This document shows, in pieces, positions 25,801 to 33,871 of a stretch of DNA of 43,289 nt. Below the pieces are notes generated by a model. The model worked only from the letters and a program-made list of their open reading frames with translations, had not been told where the DNA came from and did no database searches. How positions within the stretch are numbered: the stretch's first letter is position 1; each line of letters starts with the position of its first letter. The DNA is from Acidobacteriaceae bacterium. GTDB taxonomy: Bacteria; Acidobacteriota; Terriglobia; Terriglobales; Acidobacteriaceae. The position numbers and the translations under genes are program-made. The DNA is taken from assembly GCA_030041515.1 (NCBI GenBank), contig JASHNS010000088.1, positions 1-43,289 of the forward strand, written 5' to 3'.

Positions 25801-27945
25801 ATGAAGAATTGTCTCCTGGCTGTCACGCTGCTCTGCGTTGTTTCCTGCTGCTTCCAATCCTCGGCGCAGACAAAACCCGAACTGCATATTGGCAATACGG
25901 CTCTGCAGGCGAGCCTGGCCGGCAATGGCAGCTACTCGATTGCCTTTCCCGCCGCGCGCTGGAAGCTTGAAGGCCATCTGCCGTCGCCCGTGCTCGGGCT
26001 CCGTTCAACAAAGGGTGTCGATCACATTGGGGCATATCGGGAACTTACCGCCCTCTGGGACGGCGGCGCGCGGCGCGCAGAGATTCGTGTGTATCGCGCC
26101 CAGCCGCTCATATTGCTGAATGACATCTGGGTGCGCTCCGGGGCCAACAACGAGCCGTTCCCCGTTTTCCAGAGCCTGCCGGCGAGCGCTCTGCGCCTCT
26201 CCTGGCAGGATGACGCTTTCGGAGCGTACGAATTTGGCAAGCTGAATACGCTGGGCCCCTGGACGTTATTCGATCGGGACGGCCATGTTTTGATCCTTTC
26301 TCCGGCCGATCATTTCCTCGTCTCAACCATGCACGATGATGGCAGCGGCTCTGCGGACAGCAGGATCAATGCGGCGATTGCCACGCTGCCGGCGGGTTTT
26401 TCCCATGGCACGCTCATCGCAGCCGGAATCGGGATGCACCACGTTGATGCTTCATGGGGCGATGCCCTGCTGGCGTTGAGCGGCAAGCACCGTCCCGCTA
26501 ACAATGCCAATCCGACGCTCGCCAAATTCGGGTACTGGACCGATAACAAGACCGTTTACTACTACAAATTCGATCCGAAACTCGGATACGAAGGCACTCT
26601 TCTGGCGGTGCGCGATGAATTTCGCAAGCTGAAAATCCCGCTCGGCTATATGCAGCTGGACAGTTGGTTTTATCCCAAGAGCGCTGCGGACCGCTGGGAT
26701 GCAGGAGGCGGAACACTCCCTTACGGTGAGTATGTATATCGAGCCGACGCGGAGTTGTTCCCTCAGGGGCTCGCTGCGTTTCAGCACGAACTGGGTCTGC
26801 CGCTGGTGACCCATGCACGGTGGGTGGCTCCCGCCAGCCCTTATCACCAGCAGTACAAAATGTCGGGCAATGTGGTGATCGATCCCCGTTTCTGGAAGTC
26901 GACGTCTGACTATTTGCACCGGGCCGGCGTTATCACCTACGAGCAGGACTGGTTGAATGAGAATGCGCAGACTGCCATGAACCTGCAAGATCCAGCGCAG
27001 TTCCTGGCCGGGATGGATCACGCGATGGCCGCCCAGGGCATGACGATCCAGTACTGTATGCCGTTGCCCAGCGACTACATGGCCAGCACGCGGTATCCCG
27101 CGGTGCAGACCATCCGCACCAGCGACGACGGCTTCAAACGGAGCCATTGGGATTCGTTTCTCTATGACTCGCAGTTGGCGTCGGCCGTCGGGCTGTGGCC
27201 GTGGACGGACGCATTCTTCAGCAAGGACATGGGAAGCCTGATGATCGCAACGCTGTCGGGCGGCCCGGTGGGCGTCGGTGACGCCCTCGGTGATACCGAT
27301 GTTGCCAATGTGATGGCCGCTATCCGCAGCGATGGCGTCCTGATCAAACCGGACGAGCCATTGTTGCCTCTCGATTCGATGTATCTGCAGGACTCGCAAA
27401 ATGCCCGGAAGCCCATGGTGGCCGCCGCGCGTACCGCTTTTGCTTCCAGCGGCGCGGTATACGTCTTCGCTTATCCGCGCCAGGATTCCGACACTGGCGT
27501 TACCGTGCCGCTGACCGACCTGGAACTCACGCAGCCGATGTACGCCTGGAACTGGGTCGCTCACACGGGGCAGTTGATCCCTGCCGGGGGCGCTTTTTCT
27601 ATGACCTTTACGAATGGCTGGGCCTACGACGTGCTTGTTCCGGTCGCGCCGGACGGGCTGGGGCTGGTTGGCGACGTGTCGAAAATCGCAACACTGGGAC
27701 GAGCGCGCATCGCGGCCCTGAGCAACGGTGGACAGCTGCGCGCGACCGTTGAATTCGCCCCGGATGAGAAGGAAGTCGAACTCATCGGGTACGCGGCGGA
27801 GCGCCCCACCGTCGCCGCGAATTCCGGAAGCGCCAGGCTGCTACGGTATGACGGGCAGAGCCATGCGTTCGAAATTCGCGTTTCACCAGGGCCAACGGAT
27901 CAGGCGATGATTCGGGTCTCGCTCCAGCACGGGGGCGCGCTGTAA
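25801..27945 (+). CDS. Exported putative glycoside hydrolase (clan GH-D-like TIM barrel)
   Basis: This is a 714-residue exported protein. The N-terminus is a signal peptide; VVSC at residues 13-16 is also a possible lipobox, so it may be a lipoprotein. A beta-sandwich-like N-terminal part is followed by a probable TIM barrel: KIPLGYMQLDSWFYPKSAAD (D287), ITYEQDWLNEN (D383) and TIRTSDDGFKRSHWDSF (D442, D443), then a beta-rich C-terminal domain. Aspartates at strand ends in this order recall alpha-galactosidase-like enzymes of families GH27/GH36, so D383 may be the nucleophile and D442 or D443 the acid/base. I cannot place it in a defined family. ATG 25801 follows AGGAAA. Substrate unknown. Confidence 0.6.
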   Translation: MKNCLLAVTLLCVVSCCFQSSAQTKPELHIGNTALQASLAGNGSYSIAFPAARWKLEGHLPSPVLGLRSTKGVDHIGAYRELTALWDGGARRAEIRVYRAQPLILLNDIWVRSGANNEPFPVFQSLPASALRLSWQDDAFGAYEFGKLNTLGPWTLFDRDGHVLILSPADHFLVSTMHDDGSGSADSRINAAIATLPAGFSHGTLIAAGIGMHHVDASWGDALLALSGKHRPANNANPTLAKFGYWTDNKTVYYYKFDPKLGYEGTLLAVRDEFRKLKIPLGYMQLDSWFYPKSAADRWDAGGGTLPYGEYVYRADAELFPQGLAAFQHELGLPLVTHARWVAPASPYHQQYKMSGNVVIDPRFWKSTSDYLHRAGVITYEQDWLNENAQTAMNLQDPAQFLAGMDHAMAAQGMTIQYCMPLPSDYMASTRYPAVQTIRTSDDGFKRSHWDSFLYDSQLASAVGLWPWTDAFFSKDMGSLMIATLSGGPVGVGDALGDTDVANVMAAIRSDGVLIKPDEPLLPLDSMYLQDSQNARKPMVAAARTAFASSGAVYVFAYPRQDSDTGVTVPLTDLELTQPMYAWNWVAHTGQLIPAGGAFSMTFTNGWAYDVLVPVAPDGLGLVGDVSKIATLGRARIAALSNGGQLRATVEFAPDEKEVELIGYAAERPTVAANSGSARLLRYDGQSHAFEIRVSPGPTDQAMIRVSLQHGGAL

Positions 27946-27993
27946 ATCGAGCGCCGAGCGGCCCGTCGGAACAGGGTTGTGCTACAACGGAAC

Positions 27994-30516
27994 ATGCTTC
28001 GCAAGCTGGTCCTGCTGTTTCTCTCGTGCGCCTGTGTGCCGCCGGCCCCGGCGCAAGCCGCTGCGCCGTCTCCCCTCAGGTCCATTGCCGCGGCAACGGC
28101 GGGCATGACGCACATGTCCGGCTTCATCCCAATGGACTGGGACGCGCGCACCGGCCATCTCTATCTCGAAGTAGCGATGAACGGGGACTCCGCGCACACC
28201 CTCTCGCAGGATTACCTCTACGTGAATTCGACTCCGTGGAGCGTAGGCACCAGCCATTTGGGTGGTTACGGGCTGGACCGTGGACAGATGGCTCCGGGCG
28301 TGATCGTTCACTTTGCGCGCACCGGTCCAAAGGTCCTGCTCGTGGAACCGAACCTGATGTTTCGCAGCTCGTCGAGCGACCCGGCGGAGCAGGCAGCGGT
28401 GTATGAATCTTTCCCGGTCTCGGTGCTGGCGGGATTTACCGTGGCTGCGCAGGATCCGGACGGAACGATTCTTGTCGATGCAACGCAACTCTTCCTGACC
28501 GACGTCCACCACATCGCGGCGGCGCTGGCGCAGGGCAAGCAGGGTACGTACCAGGTCGATCCGGCGCGATCGACGATTGTTCTGTCAGACACAAGAGACT
28601 TTCCGAAAAACACGGTCGTCGAAGCGGAACTGACCTTTGTGCCTTCTCCGCAGGCAGCGCTGAAGCCTGCGGGAAAAATTCTCGAGGAGGTGACGCCGGA
28701 TCCGCAGGCGATGACGGTCCGCGAACGCCAAATGTTTGTGGAGCTGCCGCCGCCGGGCTATACGCCGAGGCGATTCTCTCCGCGCGCGGGCTATTTCGAT
28801 TTCAGCTACCGCGACTACGACGCGCCGCTGGGGGAGCCGATCGATCAGCAGTTCATCCTGCGACATCGCCTCATCAGGAAGGATCCGAACTGCACCCATG
28901 CGTGCGAGGCGGTCACGCCGATCCAGTATTACGTGGATCGCGGCGCGCCGGAGCCGATTCGCGAGGCGCTGCTGGAGGGCGCGCGCTGGTGGGACCAGGC
29001 ATTCCAGACGGCGGGTTGGGCGCCGGGAACGTTTCGCGTGGACCTGCTGCCAAAGGGCGCCGATCCCATGGACATCCGCTACAACATCATCCAGTGGGTG
29101 AACCGCTACACGCGCGGATGGAGCTACGGCGATGCCATCGTCGACCCGCGCACGGGCGAGATCATCAAGGGGAACGTGACGCTGGGCGGCGGGCGCGGAC
29201 GGCAGGATTACCTCATCGCGGAAGCGCTCCTGGCTCCCTACAAAAACGGCAAGCCGCCGGCCGATGAGGAGCACGATGCGGCGCTGCAGATGGTGCTGGC
29301 GCGGCTGCGGCAACTGGCGGCGCATGAGACGGGACACACGCTGGGCCTCGCGCACAACTTCGCGGCCAGCAGCTTCCCGCATCCTGTGGATGAAACCGTG
29401 TCGGTGATGGATTATCCCGCGCCGTGGGTGACGGTGGGGGCGAATGGCGTGCCGGACCTGAGCCACGCGTATCCCGTGGGTATCGGGATCTGGGACAAGG
29501 TGGCCATCGACTACGGTTACCGGGAATTCGACAAGGATGGCAAGCCCTATGAAGACCAGGCGGCGCTCGATAAGATCCTCAGCGACTCGGAAAATACGGG
29601 GCTGATCTTCATCACAGACGAGGACGCGCGGCCCGTCGGCTCGGCGCATCCCCATGCGCATCTCTGGGACAACGGAAGCGATCCGGCGGCCGAGCTGGAT
29701 CGCACGCTGGCAGTGCGCGCCGCGGCGTTGCAGCGCTTTGGAGTGGACTGCATCCGCGAAGGCACGCCCCTGGCGCAACTGGAGGACACGCTGGTGCCGC
29801 TGTATCTCTTTCATCGCTACCAGACGGTGGCGGCGGCGAAAGAAATTGGCGGGCTCGACTATCGCTACAACGTGCGCGGCGACGGCCAGATGCTGCCGGA
29901 GATCGTGGACCCGGCGGATCAGCGGCAGGCTCTGGCTGCTGTGCTGAAGACGTTGTCGCCGGCGACGCTGACGCTGCCGCAATCGCTCCTGCAACTGCTG
30001 CCGCCGCGTCCGCCAGGACTGCCGCGGACGATGGAGGACTTCCCTTCCCGCACCGGAGTGGCGTTCGACCCCATCGACGCCGCGGATTCGGCGGCGGACC
30101 TGACGCTGGAGCTGCTGTTCAATCCCGAGCGTGCGAATCGGCTGGTGCAGGATCACGCGGAGGATCCCGCAGAGCCGTCGTTGCAGGACGCGATTGAGGC
30201 AACGCTGGCTTCGACTGCCGTTCCGGACGGCACCGCGGGGCTGGAGCTCGAAGTGCAGCGGGCCGTCGATTATCAAGTTGTCGAAGCGTTGCTGCGCCTG
30301 GCGGCAAGCTCCGTCGATTCGGCGGAAACGCAGGCAATTGCGCGCTACGAACTGACCCAGTTGCGGACGAAGCTGCAGGCTAATCCGGGAACGGACGTCG
30401 AGGACCGGGCTCTGCACGCATTGGAAGTGGCGCGCATCGATGCGTTCTTCCGCGACCCGGCAAAGTTTGTGCCAGCCAGGCCGGTGGAAGCGCCGCCGGG
30501 GATGCCGATTGGGTGA
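27994..30516 (+). CDS. Exported zinc metalloprotease (DUF5117/DUF4953-type metzincin)
   Basis: This is an 840-residue exported protein. After a signal peptide (MLRKLVLLFLSCACVPPAPA) comes a beta-rich DUF5117-type region, then a catalytic domain with AAHETGHTLGLAHNFAAS: H444, E445, H448 and H454 give the extended metzincin zinc site. A Met-turn follows at M472 (SVMDYPAP). The C-terminal 350 residues are helical and family-specific. Such proteases are common in Acidobacteriota and Bacteroidota; their natural substrates are not defined. I chose ATG 27994, which gives the shortest plausible signal peptide; a GTG at 27979 is in frame. It starts 48 bases after the putative glycosidase, likely in the same transcript. 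Confidence 0.9.
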   Translation: MLRKLVLLFLSCACVPPAPAQAAAPSPLRSIAAATAGMTHMSGFIPMDWDARTGHLYLEVAMNGDSAHTLSQDYLYVNSTPWSVGTSHLGGYGLDRGQMAPGVIVHFARTGPKVLLVEPNLMFRSSSSDPAEQAAVYESFPVSVLAGFTVAAQDPDGTILVDATQLFLTDVHHIAAALAQGKQGTYQVDPARSTIVLSDTRDFPKNTVVEAELTFVPSPQAALKPAGKILEEVTPDPQAMTVRERQMFVELPPPGYTPRRFSPRAGYFDFSYRDYDAPLGEPIDQQFILRHRLIRKDPNCTHACEAVTPIQYYVDRGAPEPIREALLEGARWWDQAFQTAGWAPGTFRVDLLPKGADPMDIRYNIIQWVNRYTRGWSYGDAIVDPRTGEIIKGNVTLGGGRGRQDYLIAEALLAPYKNGKPPADEEHDAALQMVLARLRQLAAHETGHTLGLAHNFAASSFPHPVDETVSVMDYPAPWVTVGANGVPDLSHAYPVGIGIWDKVAIDYGYREFDKDGKPYEDQAALDKILSDSENTGLIFITDEDARPVGSAHPHAHLWDNGSDPAAELDRTLAVRAAALQRFGVDCIREGTPLAQLEDTLVPLYLFHRYQTVAAAKEIGGLDYRYNVRGDGQMLPEIVDPADQRQALAAVLKTLSPATLTLPQSLLQLLPPRPPGLPRTMEDFPSRTGVAFDPIDAADSAADLTLELLFNPERANRLVQDHAEDPAEPSLQDAIEATLASTAVPDGTAGLELEVQRAVDYQVVEALLRLAASSVDSAETQAIARYELTQLRTKLQANPGTDVEDRALHALEVARIDAFFRDPAKFVPARPVEAPPGMPIG

Positions 30517-30577
30517 GGTATTTGTTTCTGGCTGATTGTTACCGGCTGGTGGGCGCGCTTCCCGTTATCCTGCGCTC

Positions 30578-31957
30578 TTACTGTGGAGGGATCAGGGGAC
30601 CCTGTAGCTGGGCCCTCAGGTTATGCCCGTATTCCAGGTGCACCAGATTCGACAGGTACACACTTTGAAGCGGGGGACGCAGGGCGAGGGGGTGCTTCGC
30701 GTCTCTGTAGTTGAGAATCTGCCAGGCAACGGGGGCTTGGAGGACGTCATATCCGGCATTGTGCATGAGCGACAGTGCAACCCGCTCCGTCTGTAGAGGG
30801 TCGTAGCGGACGGGGTATTTCCCGTGCAGCATCTCGTAGAGCCCGATGGAACTCAGGGCCAGGCCCGCGTAAGGGCCGGCCATCTGGGCCGCCTGGATCA
30901 GAGCCGGACCGTTCGAGCCCACGACCGAAGGGGGGACCTGCCATTCCAGCGCCTGGGCGACCCCCTGAGCCAGGATGGCGGCAATCTGGTCATCGCTTCG
31001 TAGCCTTGCAATCGTCCGTTCCGGGATAATCACGATGCCATCCGGCGAACCGATTGCCGTGCCGATATTTTGAAAGTAGCTCTTGTCGTCGACCACATAG
31101 AATCGAAAGTCGATCTTCTGCGGGTCATTCGCGGCCAGCCGCTTCTGGCAGGCCGGGATCAATCGCTCTCCAATCTCCTGCACCCGCTGCTGCAGCTCCC
31201 AGTTGGCAGGAATCCGGGCGGTATTCCGCCGCCCAAAGATATAGGGCGCGGCGATTTCTCCGTCTTTGCCGTACTCGCCAGCCCCGTTTCCGTAGATCGG
31301 CGCAGTTAGTTTTCCCTGACTCTTTGTCAGGCCCTTCCTGAGGCGCTTCGATAACACAAACTTTGAGATGACGATACGGTGGACAACAACAACTCCAGCG
31401 CGATCGAACCTGCCGCTGTATTTGATCCATTCGTTGACTCGCGGGATCTGGCCGCTAAACGGTGGACTGTCATTCACCACCCGATGCGGAACGACGATGT
31501 AGTAGCCGTCGGCCTCCAGTACGAGTTGGGGCGACCTGGCAATTACCCTCTGCACCACCGCGTAGCCGTTGATGTGCTCATACTTCCGCCGAACCAGGAC
31601 TTGCGCGGCCACAATGGCATGCAGATGCTTGTCATTCCTGCCGAAAACCTGGACATCATCGCCCACCGCCCATTCCTTCGGAACGTTGGGGTCGTCCGTC
31701 ATCACATCCTGCCCCATCTGTGTGATGTGCCTCCAGAACACGGTCTGCGGCGTGATGACAACATGCCTCTCCTGTATGGGGAATTGCGTGTCGAAGACCA
31801 CAGAGAACGCTGTGTCGGAGGAAATGGAGCTGATATAGCCCTCGACAATCGGCGTTTGGCCCGTGGGAAAATCCTGGGCGCGAGCCGCGCACGGGGCGCC
31901 ACACAGCACAGAGCAAAGAAAAACCAGCCACGCGATGAAACCGGCATGCTTTCCCAT
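30578..31957 (-). CDS. Exported M48-like protein with lost zinc site (probable pseudoenzyme)
   Basis: This is a 459-residue exported protein with a signal peptide (cleavage near CAARAQ). Residues 35-200 look like two OB-like beta domains (VEGYISSISSDTAFSVVFDT). Residues 250-420 align by eye to the M48 peptidase domain: NIGTAIGSPDGIVIIPERTI corresponds to the segment before the active-site helix, and SDDQIAAILAQGVAQALEW to the helix normally reading LAHEIAH. Here the HExxH is QGVAQ (Q331-Q335), so both zinc histidines and the glutamate are lost. ERVALSLMHNAGYDVLQA matches the later ExxADxxGxxxMxxAGYDP region. It is probably catalytically dead. The start is ATG 31957, downstream of a good promoter. 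Confidence 0.75.
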   Translation of the reverse strand: MGKHAGFIAWLVFLCSVLCGAPCAARAQDFPTGQTPIVEGYISSISSDTAFSVVFDTQFPIQERHVVITPQTVFWRHITQMGQDVMTDDPNVPKEWAVGDDVQVFGRNDKHLHAIVAAQVLVRRKYEHINGYAVVQRVIARSPQLVLEADGYYIVVPHRVVNDSPPFSGQIPRVNEWIKYSGRFDRAGVVVVHRIVISKFVLSKRLRKGLTKSQGKLTAPIYGNGAGEYGKDGEIAAPYIFGRRNTARIPANWELQQRVQEIGERLIPACQKRLAANDPQKIDFRFYVVDDKSYFQNIGTAIGSPDGIVIIPERTIARLRSDDQIAAILAQGVAQALEWQVPPSVVGSNGPALIQAAQMAGPYAGLALSSIGLYEMLHGKYPVRYDPLQTERVALSLMHNAGYDVLQAPVAWQILNYRDAKHPLALRPPLQSVYLSNLVHLEYGHNLRAQLQGPLIPPQ

Positions 31958-32001
31958 CGATCTCCCCCCATGTCCGCTACATTGGACGCGGGTGCCCCAC
32001 G

Positions 32002-32030
32002 AAAGTAGCTTCCCGGGCTGGCAAAGTCAA
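32002..32030 (-). promoter_or_regulatory. Candidate promoter of the M48-like gene
   Basis: On the minus strand TTGACT (32030-32025) and TACTTT (32007-32002) are separated by 17 bases. The predicted start of transcription lies about 38 bases before the ATG at 31957. Confidence 0.5.
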
Positions 32031-32055
32031 TTACTAATGGGTAACACCGGAGATC

Positions 32056-32095
32056 AGGCGGAATCCCGGAGATAGAACATGCTACGAATTCCGCC
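32056..32095. repeat. Inverted repeat between S10 and M48-like genes
   Basis: GGCGGAAT and ATTCCGCC arms enclose roughly 20 bases in the gap downstream of the S10 gene. It could fold as a hairpin after that gene, but no T-run follows on the minus strand, so a terminator role is uncertain. Confidence 0.3.
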
Positions 32096-32121
32096 GTTTC
32101 CTTTTCAATCGGCCAGCGCGC

Positions 32122-33756
32122 TTACTGCGCCGGCGTTTCGTTGGCGCGGATGAAGTCCGCAGTGTCCTGATGGAGCTGTTTCAGCGCCGAAGTGGTGACG
32201 TAGACCATGTGGCCGGTCTCGAAGAAGTGGTAGCTGATGTTGGAGTCGAGCGAGGCGGGGATCTGCAGGTGCTTGTCCTCGTACTGCGCGCCGAAGAACG
32301 TGCAGCCCAGATCGAAGTAGCCGCCCATCAGCATGATTTTCAGTTTTGGGTTGCGCTTCATGGCCATGGCCAGGTCGGGCATGACGTTCACGCTGGCATC
32401 CCAGCCGCGGCCGCCCGGCGGCGTGTGCTTCAAGTCCCAATGGAAGTCGGGGCCGTAGGCGCTGGGCTTGTAGGTTTGGTTCAATCCGTATTTGAGCGTA
32501 TTGCGGGTGTACTCGTTCACCGCGGTATCGTACGCTGAATCGAGCGCGGACCCGAAAGGATCATACTCGGCCGACTCGCTCAGGGGATCGATGTCCGGGC
32601 CCTGATAGCGGGTGTCGAGGCGACCCGTGGTGATGCCCTCTTCCGACTGCAGCTCTTTGGAGAATTCGCCACCGCTCACGCGCAGATCGGCTTTGATCCA
32701 GTAGGCCGCGGGAATGCCGGTGAAGCTTTCCAGCTTCGTCGCGATCGCCTCTTCCTGGTCTTTGGGCAGATCGGATCCCTGCAACAGTGCAGAAGCATAT
32801 TCGCCGAGCGCGAAATTCTCCACCTGCGTCAGCCAGGGAAAGAGCGTGGCCGGCTCATTCGGCACGCGATGGTGGTACCACGCGGTTGCGGCCATCGAAG
32901 GCAGCGCGAGGAAGTAACCGTTCTCCGTGCCAGGATCTCCCTGCGGGCCATCGGCGCTGTCGTCGAAATTGAGAATTTGCGAAAGAAAGACGGAGCCGTT
33001 CAGATCGAAATGGCGTCCGAGCAGATTGGTCAGCACCGCGGTGCGCGTTGTGCCGTAGCTTTCGCCGAAAAGGAACTTCGGCGAGTTCCAGCGGTTGTAC
33101 TTCGTCAGAAAGCGGCGGATGAACCGGTCGAATGCATGCGCGTCCTGATCGGTACCGTAGAAAGCCTTCGCGGCGTCCTTGCCGTAGACGCGGCTGAAAC
33201 CGGTGCCTGGCGCATCGATGAAGACCAGGTCGCTCACATCGAGCAGGCTGTATTGGTTGGGGACGAGCTGATACGGCGCGCCCTCCGGATGGGTCGCATC
33301 CTGCGGCAAAACCACGCGCACCGGCCCGAAGGCGCCCATATGCAGATACATCGTGGAACTGCCGGGTCCGCCGTTGTAGAGGAAGGTGATGGGGCGGTCC
33401 TTCGGCGCGTTTTTCTCGAAGTAGGCGACGTAATACATGCGCGACGCGGCGGGACGCAGCGCGGGATCGGCGGCCAGGCCAGGCTCGGTGCCGGGCAGGT
33501 AGCGGCCGTCCAGATCGATGTTCACGTCCTGCGCATCGGAAGAGCCGACCACCAGCGTCCCGGCGACCGCAGTGTATTGGATCGCCTGGTCGCCGACGGT
33601 CACGGATCCGTCTGTGGTTGAGTCGGGTTCGAGCTGTGGCGCGGCCCAGGTGGATTCGGGCTGCGCGTCGGGTTTGTGCTGGGCGCGGCATACGGGGATC
33701 GCCACGAGCCCGGCGAGGACCACGATGAAGGTGGAGACGCTCTTGGTTGGGGACAT
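32122..33756 (-). CDS. Exported serine carboxypeptidase-like peptidase (family S10)
   Basis: This is a 544-residue exported alpha/beta-hydrolase of the S10 type, which removes C-terminal residues from peptides, usually at acid pH. After a signal peptide (cleavage near VCRAQ), the oxyanion segment FLYNGGPGSSTMYLHMGAFG is followed by the catalytic serine S233 in FLFGESYGTTRTA, aspartate D482 in LMGGYFDLGCTF and histidine H516 in FETGHMVYV. The whole triad is intact. ATG 33756 has AGGAGG about eleven bases upstream. Bacterial S10 proteins of this kind are frequent in Acidobacteriota. It lies among other exported peptidases but 115 bases from the next gene. Confidence 0.92.
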   Translation of the reverse strand: MSPTKSVSTFIVVLAGLVAIPVCRAQHKPDAQPESTWAAPQLEPDSTTDGSVTVGDQAIQYTAVAGTLVVGSSDAQDVNIDLDGRYLPGTEPGLAADPALRPAASRMYYVAYFEKNAPKDRPITFLYNGGPGSSTMYLHMGAFGPVRVVLPQDATHPEGAPYQLVPNQYSLLDVSDLVFIDAPGTGFSRVYGKDAAKAFYGTDQDAHAFDRFIRRFLTKYNRWNSPKFLFGESYGTTRTAVLTNLLGRHFDLNGSVFLSQILNFDDSADGPQGDPGTENGYFLALPSMAATAWYHHRVPNEPATLFPWLTQVENFALGEYASALLQGSDLPKDQEEAIATKLESFTGIPAAYWIKADLRVSGGEFSKELQSEEGITTGRLDTRYQGPDIDPLSESAEYDPFGSALDSAYDTAVNEYTRNTLKYGLNQTYKPSAYGPDFHWDLKHTPPGGRGWDASVNVMPDLAMAMKRNPKLKIMLMGGYFDLGCTFFGAQYEDKHLQIPASLDSNISYHFFETGHMVYVTTSALKQLHQDTADFIRANETPAQ

Positions 33757-33871
33757 TTCGGGAAAGCCTCCTCAAAACCGGGTTTTCAGGGTGGCGGAAA
33801 GTATACCGAATTGCACACAGCATCCGCAGCCTGGACCTGAACCCGCCTGGCAATCATCAATCTTGCCGCAC

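Noticed and set aside
28585-30417. Minus-strand frame of 610 codons opposite the metalloprotease
   Set aside because: Arg/Gln/His-rich antisense shadow; the plus-strand product has an intact metzincin site and signal peptide.
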